From Lachnospiraceae bacterium UBA7182 (lineage in GTDB: Bacteria > Bacillota > Clostridia > Lachnospirales > Lachnospiraceae), in assembly GCA_002491115.1 (NCBI GenBank), contig DKVI01000087.1:75876-139875 (forward strand): a DNA stretch of 64,000 bases, given 5' to 3'. The position numbers and the translations under genes were made by a program. Under the pieces are notes generated by a model, which was not told the DNA's origin, did not search any database, and worked only from the letters and a program-made list of their open reading frames with translations. Below are positions 24,199 through 33,558 of this stretch, piece after piece (positions within the stretch are counted from its first letter, which is position 1; the number at the start of each line of letters is the position of its first letter).

Positions 24199-25227
24199 AT
24201 GAAGCAAAAAATTACGACACTTATCCTCGCTGCGGCCGTGTCAGCAGGATTGTTGTCAGGATGTGGTTCCGGGAGCGGACAGACATCCGGGGCAGCCGAA
24301 GATGAGTACCAGCAGATCGAACTTGTGATGGCGGTCAACGGGACAGACATCCAGATCGATTCCATGGTGGCGAAAAAATTTGCCGAGCTGGTTTCAGAAG
24401 AGTCCGGCGGCAGAGTGACAGTGGCAGTATTTCCCAATGATCAGTTAGCAGGGGGAAATTCTACCAAAGGGATCGAGATGATCGCAGTGGGCGGTGTAGA
24501 TCTGGCGGCCTATGCAACATCGGTTATGTCTGTACTGGACGGGCAGATGTCCATCGCTACGATTCCATGGAGTTTTGACAATTATCTGGAAGCCAGAACC
24601 GTCATTGATGAGACAGGGGGAGACTACTACGCGAAGGTTCTGGCAGAAAAAGGAATCACTTATCTGGGGTCGTTCCACAATGGTTTCAGACAGTTGAGCA
24701 ACAGCAGGCGTGAAGTACACACGCCAAAGGACGTGCAGGGATTAAAGATCAGGGTTCCGGGCAGCGAAGTTTACATGGATTTTTTCCGGGCATTGAAAGC
24801 AGACCCGATCTCCATGAGCTGGAGCGAAGTATTTACAGCTATCCAGCAGGGCGCCATCGACGGACAGGAGAATGGTGTAAGCATTACGGATTCGGCCAAA
24901 ATGTATGAGATACAGGATTATATGACCTTGTGGAATTATACATATGAAAATGATCTGTTTGTGGCGAATACAGAGATCTGGAACAGCCTGGAACCAGAGA
25001 CGCAGGAACTTTTAAAGGCGAAAGCCAAAGAGGCCTGTGACTGGGGAAGGGATCAGGTAGAGCAGGAAGAAGCCAGGATTGTTCAGAAGTTCAGAGACGG
25101 CGGAATGACGGTGACAGAGCTTACTGCGGAAGAACTGGAAGTTTTTAAAGAGGCAGTACAGCCCGTCCGGGAGAAATTTATGGAAAAGTACGGGGAAGAG
25201 GCATGCACCGCTTTCCGGATCGAGTAG
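24199..25227 (+). CDS. dctP: TRAP transporter solute-binding lipoprotein (DctP family)
   Basis: This 342-residue secreted protein has a lipoprotein signal peptide ending in L-L-S-G-C (Cys at about residue 23). The DctP fold follows, with the ligand-anchoring arginine region G-L-K-I-R-V-P at about residue 180 and the Q-Q-G-A-I-D-G-Q-E-N motif at about 215. It catches an organic or sugar acid outside the cell and delivers it to DctQM. AAGGAG supports ATG 24199. It is the first gene of the operon. Confidence 0.9.
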   Translation: MKQKITTLILAAAVSAGLLSGCGSGSGQTSGAAEDEYQQIELVMAVNGTDIQIDSMVAKKFAELVSEESGGRVTVAVFPNDQLAGGNSTKGIEMIAVGGVDLAAYATSVMSVLDGQMSIATIPWSFDNYLEARTVIDETGGDYYAKVLAEKGITYLGSFHNGFRQLSNSRREVHTPKDVQGLKIRVPGSEVYMDFFRALKADPISMSWSEVFTAIQQGAIDGQENGVSITDSAKMYEIQDYMTLWNYTYENDLFVANTEIWNSLEPETQELLKAKAKEACDWGRDQVEQEEARIVQKFRDGGMTVTELTAEELEVFKEAVQPVREKFMEKYGEEACTAFRIE

Positions 25228-25248
25228 TTATAACGAAAGGGGAAATAC

Positions 25249-25725
25249 ATGCATTTATTAGACAAAATTGAGGAGATTGTGTCAGCCGTATGTCTGTCGG
25301 TGATGACAGTCCTGGCATTTGCCAATGTGGTGGCAAGATATGTATTCAGCGCCTCCTTCTCTTTTTCAGAAGAGATTACTACCTATTTATTTGTGCTGTT
25401 AAGTCTTCTTGGTACAGCGATTGCAGCGCGCAGAAGGGCACATCTGGGACTTACGATTCTTACGGATGTAGTCAGCCCCAAAGTGAGGAAAGTTATGCAT
25501 ATCATTGGTTATCTGTTCGCGGCAGCGTTTACGGGAGCCATTTTCTTCTATGGGATACAGATGGTTGTAAGCCAGCGGCAGTTAGGGCAGGTAACCGCGA
25601 ATATGCAGTGGCCGGAATGGATTTTTGGCTCTTTTGTGCCAATCGGAGCATTTTTTGCCACAATCCGTTTTATTCAGGTGTTAGTCGAAGAAATACAGGG
25701 AAAGGGTGAGGAGGTGGAAGACTGA
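25249..25725 (+). CDS. dctQ: TRAP transporter small permease (DctQ)
   Basis: This 158-residue protein has four hydrophobic segments and the DctQ pattern (N-V-V-A-R-Y-V-F, F-S-E-E-I-T-T-Y-L-F near residues 25-50). It forms the membrane complex with DctM. The stop overlaps the dctM start (TGATG). Confidence 0.9.
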   Translation: MHLLDKIEEIVSAVCLSVMTVLAFANVVARYVFSASFSFSEEITTYLFVLLSLLGTAIAARRRAHLGLTILTDVVSPKVRKVMHIIGYLFAAAFTGAIFFYGIQMVVSQRQLGQVTANMQWPEWIFGSFVPIGAFFATIRFIQVLVEEIQGKGEEVED

Positions 25726-27008
25726 TGGTTGCGGCAGTATTGTTTCTTGTATTTGCGGTCCTGTTGTTTATAGGAGCTCCGATTGCGGTATGCCTGGGCG
25801 CTTCCAGCGTACTTGCCATGATCGTGCAGGGAGCCGGAAGACCTCTGGATACAATTATGAGCAGCCTGCCAAGACTGGTATCTTCCTCTACCAGTAAATT
25901 TGTGCTGCTGGCGATCCCGTTCTTTATCCTTGCCGGTAATATTATGGAGAAAGCGGGGATATCCAGGAAGCTGATTAAGCTGGCGGAAGTCTGTGTGGGG
26001 CATATGCAGGGAGGACTTGCGATTGTATGTGTCATTGTATCCTGTTTCTTTGCGGCTATTTCCGGTTCCGGACCGGCGACTGTGGCGGCGCTGGGACTGA
26101 TTATGATACCTGCCATGGTAAAAGCAGGATATAAGCCTGCGTTTTCTGCGGCTCTGATGGGAGCTTCCGGAGCGATCGGCGTGGTCATACCGCCTTCTAT
26201 TACTTTTGTAGTGTATGGTTCGATTGCGGATGCCTCTATTGGTACTTTGTTTCTTGCAGGCATACTTCCCGGACTTTTAATGGGACTGGGACTTATGGTT
26301 ACGGCGTTGCTGGCAGGAAGAAAAAGTAAGCTGGAGACTTTGCCGAAAGCTTCCGGAAAAGAGCGCTGGGATGCATTTAAAGACGCGTTCTGGGGACTGA
26401 TGATGCCGGTCATCATTTTAGGAGGAATCTATGGAGGAATTTTTACCCCTACAGAAGCGGCAGCAGTATCCGTGGTTTATGGATTGTTTGTAGGCATGTT
26501 TATCTATAAGGAGATTCGTTTAAAAGAGCTGTATACGCTTCTTCTGGATTCGATTTCCACAACGGCGACTGTCATGTTTATTACAGCGGCGGCCAGCCTG
26601 TTCGCCTATGTGCTGACCCGTGCCCGCCTGGATGTGGCGATCAGTACGGCGCTTCAGGAAGTAACCGGCGGAAGTGCCGTGATATTTTTCATTATTGTAA
26701 ATATTATCCTTCTGATCGCAGGATGCTTTCTGGATTCCACATCGGCGCTGTACATTTTTACTCCGTTATTCGTGCCGGTAGCCAATGCGCTTGGAATCAA
26801 TCTGGTTCACCTGGGCGTGGTTATGATCGTGAATTTGGCGATCGGGCTGTTTACACCGCCGGTGGGCGTAAATCTGTACGTGGCCTGCGGAGTGGCGGAT
26901 GTAAATTTAAAGGAGATATCCAAAGCAGTGGTTCCGCTTCTGATCGCGTCCATTATCGTACTTTTACTTGTTACTTATATACCTGCGGTATCGCTGGTAT
27001 TTGTATAG
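25725..27008 (+). CDS. dctM: TRAP transporter large permease (DctM)
   Basis: This 427-residue protein has about twelve membrane segments and family motifs such as S-G-S-G-P-A-T-V-A-A-L-G, I-P-P-S-I-T-F-V-V-Y-G and G-L-F-T-P-P-V-G-V-N-L. It drives Na+-dependent uptake of the acid captured by DctP. Length is normal for DctM. Confidence 0.92.
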   Translation: MVAAVLFLVFAVLLFIGAPIAVCLGASSVLAMIVQGAGRPLDTIMSSLPRLVSSSTSKFVLLAIPFFILAGNIMEKAGISRKLIKLAEVCVGHMQGGLAIVCVIVSCFFAAISGSGPATVAALGLIMIPAMVKAGYKPAFSAALMGASGAIGVVIPPSITFVVYGSIADASIGTLFLAGILPGLLMGLGLMVTALLAGRKSKLETLPKASGKERWDAFKDAFWGLMMPVIILGGIYGGIFTPTEAAAVSVVYGLFVGMFIYKEIRLKELYTLLLDSISTTATVMFITAAASLFAYVLTRARLDVAISTALQEVTGGSAVIFFIIVNIILLIAGCFLDSTSALYIFTPLFVPVANALGINLVHLGVVMIVNLAIGLFTPPVGVNLYVACGVADVNLKEISKAVVPLLIASIIVLLLVTYIPAVSLVFV

Positions 27009-27032
27009 AAACTTTATAAGAGAGGTAGAAAA

Positions 27033-27875
27033 ATGAGAAATTTAAGTGTAGAAGAACTTAAGAAACAATGCGTGGAACTGAAGAAAAAAGTAGTTACCAT
27101 GATCTACAAAGCACAGTCAGGTCATCCGGGCGGGTCTTTGTCGGCGGCTGATTTTGTGACGGCGCTTTATTTCAGAGAGATGAATCTGGACCCGAAAAAT
27201 CCAAAATGGGAGGACAGAGACCGCTTTGTATTATCCAAAGGTCATGTATGCCCTGTTCAGTACGCGGCTTTGGCATCCCTGGGGTATTTTGATATGTCGG
27301 TGCTGGATACGCTGCGTCAGGAAGGGTCGATCCTTCAGGGACATCCGGATATGAAAAAATGCCCGGGTATCGATATTTCCACAGGTTCTCTGGGTCAGGG
27401 TTTTGCCTGCGGCGTCGGTATGGGTATTGCGGCGAAGGCAGACAAAAAAGACTATCGGGTATTTGTGGTAGTAGGAGACGGAGAGTGCCAGGAAGGCGAG
27501 ATCTGGGAAGCCGCGCAGACAGCCAACAAATATAAGCTGGATAATCTGGTTGTATTTGTGGATAACAACAATCTGCAGCTGGACGGCACAACAGACGAGG
27601 TTATGCCCAACATTAACCTGGGGAAAAAGTTTGAGGCATTTGGATTTGAGACTTTTGATATCGACGGGCATAATATGGCGGAGATCGTGGCGGTACTGGA
27701 TAAAGTACGGGTATCCAAAAACGGAAAACCCAAATGTATCTTGGCCCATACAGTAAAGGGTAAAGGCGTATCCTTTATGGAGAATCAATGCGGATGGCAT
27801 GGGGTAGCTCCCAACGACGAGCAGTACGCGCAGGCCATGAAAGAACTTGATGAACAGCTTTTGGCGTTGTCATAA
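27033..27875 (+). CDS. Transketolase, N-terminal (TPP-binding) subunit
   Basis: This 280-residue half-transketolase has the TPP pyrophosphate motif G-D-G-E-C-Q-E-G-E-I-W-E-A, with N-N-N downstream, and the N-terminal G-H-P-G-G-S-L-S motif. It pairs with the C-terminal subunit encoded next; split transketolases are common in Firmicutes and archaea. Location within a TRAP/SDR operon suggests a special role in transferring a two-carbon ketol unit from the imported compound rather than general pentose-phosphate work. Confidence 0.92.
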   Translation: MRNLSVEELKKQCVELKKKVVTMIYKAQSGHPGGSLSAADFVTALYFREMNLDPKNPKWEDRDRFVLSKGHVCPVQYAALASLGYFDMSVLDTLRQEGSILQGHPDMKKCPGIDISTGSLGQGFACGVGMGIAAKADKKDYRVFVVVGDGECQEGEIWEAAQTANKYKLDNLVVFVDNNNLQLDGTTDEVMPNINLGKKFEAFGFETFDIDGHNMAEIVAVLDKVRVSKNGKPKCILAHTVKGKGVSFMENQCGWHGVAPNDEQYAQAMKELDEQLLALS

Positions 27876-27902
27876 AAGACAGAATGAAAAGGAGGATCAG
27901 TA

Positions 27903-28838
27903 ATGAGCGAAGTAAAAAAGGCGACCAGGGACGGATTTGGTGAGGAGATTGTAGAACTTGGAAAAAGAGACAATAAAATCTATGTGGTAGATGTGGATAT
28001 CGGAAAATCCTGCAAGACCGGACAGTTCAGATCAGAGCTTCCGGAACAGTACTTTAATGTAGGCATTGCGGAGCAGAACGCGGCAGGCGTGGCAGCAGGC
28101 ATGGCGTCCTGCGGGAAGATTCCTTTCGTTGTTACCTATGCGGTATTCGGTTCTCTTCGGATGTGTGAGATGATCCGTCAGGAAATCTGCTATCCGAATT
28201 TAAATGTAAAGATTGCCTGCTCCCACGGCGGGGTGACACCGGCCAACGATGGAGCCAGCCATCAGTGTATTGAAGACCTGGGCGTACTCAGAACGATTCC
28301 GAATATGACTGTTATCATGCCGGCGGATTATTACGCGGCCAAAAAGCTTGTGGCAGAGGCAGCCAGGATGTACGGTCCCTGTTATCTGCGCTTCACCAGA
28401 GACGCGATACCTGTGATCTATGATGAGAACACAGAATTTACCATCGGAAAAGCCAATACGTTAAGAGAAGGAAAAGACGTGGCGATTATCGCCAACGGAG
28501 ACACTGTATGCATTGCTTTGGAAGCGGCGAAGGCACTGGAACAAAAGGGAATCCAAGCCAGGGTATTGGATATGCATACTGTTAAACCGCTGGATACAGA
28601 AGCCGTTATGGACTGTATAGAAAAGATCGGAAAGATCATTACAGTGGAAGATCATAATATCTTAAATGGTCTTGGAAGCGCGGTCAGCGATGTTGTGGCA
28701 CAGACCGGGAAAGCGGTGGTAAGAAGAGTCGGTATTCAGGATCAGTTCGGACAGTCCGCGCCTTATGAAAGACTGCTGGCTATGAACGGCATCACGGCAG
28801 AGCATATTGTGGAACTGGCGGAAGAATTGACGAAATAA
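27903..28838 (+). CDS. Transketolase, C-terminal subunit
   Basis: This 311-residue protein has the pyrimidine-binding domain with the catalytic Glu in N-V-G-I-A-E-Q-N-A-A, the H-G-G-V-T-P-A-N-D-G-A-S-H-Q motif, and a C-terminal transketolase domain (about 190-305). It completes the enzyme with the preceding subunit. AGGAGG-like sequence precedes the ATG. Confidence 0.92.
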   Translation: MSEVKKATRDGFGEEIVELGKRDNKIYVVDVDIGKSCKTGQFRSELPEQYFNVGIAEQNAAGVAAGMASCGKIPFVVTYAVFGSLRMCEMIRQEICYPNLNVKIACSHGGVTPANDGASHQCIEDLGVLRTIPNMTVIMPADYYAAKKLVAEAARMYGPCYLRFTRDAIPVIYDENTEFTIGKANTLREGKDVAIIANGDTVCIALEAAKALEQKGIQARVLDMHTVKPLDTEAVMDCIEKIGKIITVEDHNILNGLGSAVSDVVAQTGKAVVRRVGIQDQFGQSAPYERLLAMNGITAEHIVELAEELTK

Positions 28839-28852
28839 AAAAGTGTACAAAA

Positions 28853-28950
28853 AACAGCAACGGACCGGACACCCCGGGAGGATTTACAGACACGCCAGTG
28901 GATGTAAATGCTCCCAGACAAGGGGGGTGGGAGGGGAGTTGCGGAACTAT
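28853..28950 (+). repeat. Palindromic leader element, unit A1
   Basis: A 98-bp unit directly followed by a 97-bp near-identical copy. The inner stem is GGGAGGATTTACA (28876-28888) with TGTAAATGCTCCC (28903-28915); the outer stem is GCAAC with GTTGC. It ends GCGGAACTAT. It belongs to the same family as the elements at 37107-37239, 40649-40727, 53972-54016 and 57948-58153. Confidence 0.75.
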
Positions 28951-29055
28951 AACAGCAACGGACCGGACACCCGGGAGGATTTACAGACACGCCAGTGGAT
29001 ATAAATGCTCCCAGACAAGGGGGTGGGAGGGGAGTTGCGGAACCATAATAAGGAG
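28951..29055 (+). repeat. Palindromic leader element, unit A2, ending in the SDR ribosome site
   Basis: This second tandem copy differs from A1 by a few substitutions and 1-base length changes. Its 3' end, GCGGAACCATAATAAGGAG (29037-29055), contains the Shine-Dalgarno sequence of the SDR gene. Confidence 0.75.
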
Positions 29056-29062
29056 TAAGAAT

Positions 29063-29821
29063 ATGTTTGAATTTAATGATCAGGTAGTTATTGTAACAGG
29101 TAGCGGTTCTCCCAAAGGAATTGGAAGGACCATCGCGCGAACATTTGCAAAACAGGGTGCGGCCGTCGTGATTGCGGATATGAATGAGGCAGGTATTAAA
29201 GATACAGTAGCAGTTATAGAGGAAGAAGGCGGAAAGGCCATGGGAGTGACAGTCAATGTAACGTCTCCGGAATCCGTACAGCAGATGGTAGATACAGTTA
29301 TGGAAAAATACGGGAGGATTGATGTGCTTGTAAACAATGCAGGTATTTCCCAGAAAGTAACTGTTGAGGATATGAAACTGGAAGATATGAAGAAAATTTT
29401 TGAAGTAAATATGTTTGGTCTCTTCCTTTGTACGCAGGCATGTATGAAACCCATGCGCGCGGCGAAATATGGAAGGATTGTAAACTTGTCCTCCGTATCC
29501 GGCAAACGGGGAGGCGGCGTGTTCGGCGGTGCGCATTATTCAGCTTCCAAAGCGGCAGTGCTGGCATTTTCCAAAAATCTGTCCAGAGAGATATCCGCGG
29601 AAGGTGTTACCATCAACAGTGTATGCCCGGGGCTGATCAATACGGAGATCTGGAAATCCCTGCCGAAAGAAGACGCTGACAAAATAATCGACGGGATTCC
29701 CATGGGCCGTCCGGGCGAAACCCAGGAGGTGGCCAATGCGATTCTGTTTCTGGCATCCAAAGAAGCTTCTTATATTACAGGTGAAGAAATCGATATTAAT
29801 GGTGGGTCACATATGGATTAA
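29063..29821 (+). CDS. Short-chain dehydrogenase/reductase
   Basis: This 252-residue NAD(P)-dependent oxidoreductase has the glycine motif V-T-G-S-G-S-P-K-G-I-G, N-N-A-G-I, and the catalytic Ser...Y-S-A-S-K (about residue 158-162). An acidic residue after the second strand (I-A-D-M-N) favours NAD. ATG 29063 lies 8 bp after AAGGAG; the frame is open further upstream through the tandem leader repeats, but that part is not protein-like. As last gene of the TRAP/transketolase unit it probably oxidises or reduces the imported substrate. Confidence 0.88.
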   Translation: MFEFNDQVVIVTGSGSPKGIGRTIARTFAKQGAAVVIADMNEAGIKDTVAVIEEEGGKAMGVTVNVTSPESVQQMVDTVMEKYGRIDVLVNNAGISQKVTVEDMKLEDMKKIFEVNMFGLFLCTQACMKPMRAAKYGRIVNLSSVSGKRGGGVFGGAHYSASKAAVLAFSKNLSREISAEGVTINSVCPGLINTEIWKSLPKEDADKIIDGIPMGRPGETQEVANAILFLASKEASYITGEEIDINGGSHMD

Positions 29822-29827
29822 AGACGG

Positions 29828-29853
29828 AGGAGCTGCTAAGGCGGCTCCTTTTT
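29828..29853 (+). terminator. Terminator after the SDR gene
   Basis: AGGAGC (29828-29833) pairs with GCTCCT (29844-29849), followed by TTTTT. Confidence 0.65.
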
Positions 29854-29902
29854 GAAAACAAGGAAAATCCACAGAAATCAACAGAAAAGTTAAAATAGAA
29901 AA

Positions 29903-29931
29903 TAGACAATCTTAATGATATGTGGTAGAAT
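29903..29931 (+). promoter_or_regulatory. Promoter of the PFOR gene
   Basis: TAGACA (29903-29908) and TAGAAT (29926-29931) with a 17-bp spacer. Confidence 0.55.
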
Positions 29932-29984
29932 AAATCCGTATGATTTAGAGGTCTTATCGATTCAAACAAGGAGGAATAACAAAA

Positions 29985-32900
29985 ATGGCCAGAAAAATGA
30001 AAACTATGGATGGTAATCATGCGGCAGCTCATGCATCCTATGCATATTCTGATGTTGCGGCAATCTATCCTATCACCCCGTCTTCTGTTATGGCAGAAGC
30101 CACAGACGAATGGGCAACCCAGGGAAGGACCAATATCTTCGGGCGTACAGTACAGGTGACTGAGATGCAGTCCGAGGCAGGTGCTGCAGGTGCTGTCCAC
30201 GGATCTTTAGCAGCAGGTGCGCTTACGACTACTTTTACCGCGTCCCAGGGTCTTTTACTTATGATTCCGAATTTGTATAAAGTAGCAGGCGAGAGGCTTC
30301 CGGGTGTGTTTAACGTGTCCGCGCGTGCGCTGGCAAGCCATGCACTGTCTATTTTTGGTGACCACTCTGATGTATATGCATGCCGTCAGACCGGCGCAGC
30401 CATGCTCTGCGAATCCAGCGTACAGGAAGTTATGGACCTGACTCCGGTTGCACACTGTGCAGCAATCAAAGGGCGTCTTCCTTTTATTAACTTCTTTGAC
30501 GGCTTCCGCACTTCCCATGAAATTCAGAAGATCGAGCAGTGGGACTATGAAGATCTGAAAGACATGGTAGATATGGATGCCATCGAGGCGTACAGAAAAG
30601 ACGCGCTGAACCCGAATCATCCCTGCCAGAGAGGCTCCGCGCAGAACCCGGATATCTTCTTCCAGGCCCGCGAGGCGTGCAATCCGTATTATGACGCTCT
30701 TCCGGCTATCGTGCAGGAGTATATGGACAAGGTAAATGCCAAGATCGGGACAAATTATAAATTATTTAACTACTACGGCGCAGCCGACGCTGAAAAAGTG
30801 ATTATCGCTATGGGTTCCGTATGCGATACCATTGAGGAGACCATTGACTACCTGATGGCAGCCGGTGAAAAAGTCGGTGTTGTAAAAGTACGTCTGTATC
30901 GTCCGTTCAGTGCCAAAGCCCTGATTGATGCGATTCCGGATTCCGTGAAACAGATTTCGGTTCTTGACAGAACCAAGGAGCCGGGTGCCCTTGGCGAGCC
31001 TCTGTACCTGGATGTGGTTGCCGCTTTGAAAGGCACGAAGTTCAACGATACGCCGGTCTTCTCCGGACGCTACGGATTAGGCTCCAAAGATACGACGCCG
31101 GCACAGATTGTTGCAGTATACAAGAACACGGAGAAAGCAAAATTCACCATCGGTATCGTAGATGATGTGACAAACCTGTCTCTTGAGACCGGTGCTCCTC
31201 TGGTTACTACTCCGGAAGGAACTACCAACTGTAAGTTCTGGGGTCTTGGCGCGGACGGTACCGTAGGCGCGAACAAGAACTCCATCAAGATCATCGGTGA
31301 CAATACGGATATGTATGCGCAGGCATACTTTGATTATGACTCCAAGAAATCAGGCGGTGTGACCATGTCCCACCTGCGTTTCGGCAAGAAACCGATCAAG
31401 TCTACATACTTGATCCACAAGGCAAACTTTGTAGCATGTCATAATCCTTCCTATATTAATAAGTACAATATGGTTCAGGAGCTGGTAGACGGAGGAACCT
31501 TCCTTCTGAACTGTCCGTGGAATATGGAAGAGCTGGAGAGCCATCTGCCGGGTCAGGTAAAAGCGTTTATTGCCAACCACAATATTAAATTCTATGTGAT
31601 CGACGGTGTGAAGATCGGTATCGAGACCGGCATGGGACCGACCCGTATCAACACCATCCTTCAGTCTGCCTTCTTTAAACTGACCGGAATCATTCCGGAG
31701 GAGCAGGCGATTGATCTTATGAAGGCTGCCGCAAAAGCGACTTACGGACGTAAAGGCGACGATGTTGTTCAGAAGAACTGGGCAGCGATTGACGCAGGCG
31801 CAAAACAGGTGGTTGAAATTCAGGTTCCGGACAGCTGGAAGAATGCGGCAGACGAAGGCCTGGTTATGACCCACGCAGAGAGCGGAAGAAAAGACGCGGT
31901 TGACTTTGTCAATAACATCCAGTCCAAAGTATCCGCACAGGAAGGCAATTCCCTGCCGGTATCCGCATTTAAGGATTATGTGGACGGTACCACACCGTCC
32001 GGTACATCCGCCTATGAGAAACGCGGTATCGCGGTGAACATTCCGGTATGGAATCCGGAGAACTGTATTCAGTGTAACCGTTGTTCCTATGTATGCCCCC
32101 ATGCGGTTATCCGTCCGGTAGCCATGACTGCCGAAGAGGCATCCAAAGCGCCGGAAGGCATGCAGATGCTGGATATGACCGGTATGCCGGAGAAGAAATT
32201 TGCGATTGTTGTATCCGCGTATGACTGTACCGGATGCGGTTCCTGTGTCAATGTCTGCCCGGGCAAGAAGGGTGCCAAAGCCATCGAGATGGCAAACATG
32301 GAAGCCAATGCAGGCAGCCAGGCAGCGTTCGACTATGCAGTGACTCTGCCGGAGAAAGAAGACGTTATCGCGAAATTCAAAGAAGCTACCGTAAAAGGCT
32401 CTCAGTTCAAGACACCGCTCCTGGAGTTCTCAGGCGCATGCGCAGGCTGCGGCGAGACACCTTACGCGAAACTGATCACCCAGCTTTTCGGAGACAGAAT
32501 GTATATTGCAAACGCAACCGGCTGTTCTTCTATCTGGGGCAACTCTTCACCGTCCACACCGTACACTGTGAACCAGAAGGGGCATGGCCCGGCATGGTCC
32601 AACTCCCTGTTTGAGGACGCGGCTGAGTTCGGTTATGGTATGTTGCTGGCACAGAACGCGCTCAGAGAAGGTCTGAAGGCAAAAGTGGAAGACCTGGTTG
32701 AGAACGCGACAAAAGACGACGTGAAAGCGGCCGCAAAAGAGTGGCTGGATACCTACGGCTGCGGAGCGACCAACGGCGCTGCAACGGACAAGCTGGTAGC
32801 GGCTCTTGAGGCATGCGGCTGTGAGAAAGCACAGGCGATCTTAAAAGACAAAGAGTTCCTGGCAAAGAAATCCCAGTGGGTATTCGGCGGAGACGGATGG

Positions 32901-33527
32901 GCTTACGATATCGGATTCGGCGGCGTGGATCATATCCTTGCTTCCGGCAAAGACATCAACGTCATGGTATTTGATACGGAGGTTTATTCCAATACAGGAG
33001 GACAGGCTTCCAAGGCTACGCCTACCGGAGCTATCGCGCAGTTCGCTGCAGGCGGTAAGGATGTGAAGAAGAAAGACCTTGCTTCCATCGCCATGAGCTA
33101 TGGCTATGTATATGTGGCGCAGATCTCCATGGGCGCTGACTTCAATCAGTGTGTAAAGGCCATCGCAGAAGCAGAAGCATATCCGGGTCCGTCCCTGATC
33201 ATCGCTTACGCTCCGTGTATCAACCATGGTATCAAGAAGGGTATGAGCAAAGCGCAGACCGAAGAGCAGCTTGCAGTGGAAGCCGGTTACTGGCACTGCT
33301 TCCGCTTCAATCCGGCACTGGCGGCAGAAGGCAAAGACGCATTCTCCCTGGATTCCAAGGAGCCGACCGGAGATTATCAGGCATTCCTTGACGGAGAAGT
33401 ACGTTACAACGCTCTGAAACGTGCCAATCCGGAAAGAGCCGCAAAACTGTTCGGCAAGAACGAAAGCGAAGCAAAAGCAAGATACACCTACTTGAACAAG
33501 CTGAAAACGCTGTACGGCGCAGAGTAA
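29985..33527 (+). CDS. nifJ: Pyruvate:ferredoxin (flavodoxin) oxidoreductase, single-chain
   Basis: This 1180-residue enzyme oxidises pyruvate to acetyl-CoA and CO2 with reduction of ferredoxin, the central step of anaerobic sugar fermentation. All domains occur in order: N-terminal pyrimidine domain (Y-P-I-T-P-S-S), CoA region, gamma domain, two [4Fe-4S] motifs (C-I-Q-C-N-R-C-S-Y-V-C-P and C-T-G-C-G-S-C-V-N-V-C-P near residues 690-760), and the TPP domain (C-A-G-C-G-E-T-P, G-D-G-W-A-Y-D-I-G). A proximal-cluster Cys lies near the C-terminus (A-P-C-I-N-H-G). AGGAGG precedes the ATG. Monocistronic between terminators; codon use looks highly expressed. Confidence 0.97.
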   Translation: MARKMKTMDGNHAAAHASYAYSDVAAIYPITPSSVMAEATDEWATQGRTNIFGRTVQVTEMQSEAGAAGAVHGSLAAGALTTTFTASQGLLLMIPNLYKVAGERLPGVFNVSARALASHALSIFGDHSDVYACRQTGAAMLCESSVQEVMDLTPVAHCAAIKGRLPFINFFDGFRTSHEIQKIEQWDYEDLKDMVDMDAIEAYRKDALNPNHPCQRGSAQNPDIFFQAREACNPYYDALPAIVQEYMDKVNAKIGTNYKLFNYYGAADAEKVIIAMGSVCDTIEETIDYLMAAGEKVGVVKVRLYRPFSAKALIDAIPDSVKQISVLDRTKEPGALGEPLYLDVVAALKGTKFNDTPVFSGRYGLGSKDTTPAQIVAVYKNTEKAKFTIGIVDDVTNLSLETGAPLVTTPEGTTNCKFWGLGADGTVGANKNSIKIIGDNTDMYAQAYFDYDSKKSGGVTMSHLRFGKKPIKSTYLIHKANFVACHNPSYINKYNMVQELVDGGTFLLNCPWNMEELESHLPGQVKAFIANHNIKFYVIDGVKIGIETGMGPTRINTILQSAFFKLTGIIPEEQAIDLMKAAAKATYGRKGDDVVQKNWAAIDAGAKQVVEIQVPDSWKNAADEGLVMTHAESGRKDAVDFVNNIQSKVSAQEGNSLPVSAFKDYVDGTTPSGTSAYEKRGIAVNIPVWNPENCIQCNRCSYVCPHAVIRPVAMTAEEASKAPEGMQMLDMTGMPEKKFAIVVSAYDCTGCGSCVNVCPGKKGAKAIEMANMEANAGSQAAFDYAVTLPEKEDVIAKFKEATVKGSQFKTPLLEFSGACAGCGETPYAKLITQLFGDRMYIANATGCSSIWGNSSPSTPYTVNQKGHGPAWSNSLFEDAAEFGYGMLLAQNALREGLKAKVEDLVENATKDDVKAAAKEWLDTYGCGATNGAATDKLVAALEACGCEKAQAILKDKEFLAKKSQWVFGGDGWAYDIGFGGVDHILASGKDINVMVFDTEVYSNTGGQASKATPTGAIAQFAAGGKDVKKKDLASIAMSYGYVYVAQISMGADFNQCVKAIAEAEAYPGPSLIIAYAPCINHGIKKGMSKAQTEEQLAVEAGYWHCFRFNPALAAEGKDAFSLDSKEPTGDYQAFLDGEVRYNALKRANPERAAKLFGKNESEAKARYTYLNKLKTLYGAE

Positions 33528-33558
33528 TCTTTGCTGATTTGGTTGTTTAGATCATGAT

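Noticed and set aside
28853..29055. CRISPR array or T-box leader
   Set aside because: Only two tandem units of nearly 100 bp without spacers, so not CRISPR. The conserved GCGGAACT end recalls the T-box GGTGGNACCGCG box only loosely; no specifier stem or terminator is present and the downstream genes are not amino-acid related.
28898..29062. N-terminal extension of the SDR protein through the tandem repeats
   Set aside because: The frame is open, but the residues are a translated repeat (G-W-E-G-S-C-G-T-I twice) and AAGGAG stands at the correct distance from ATG 29063.
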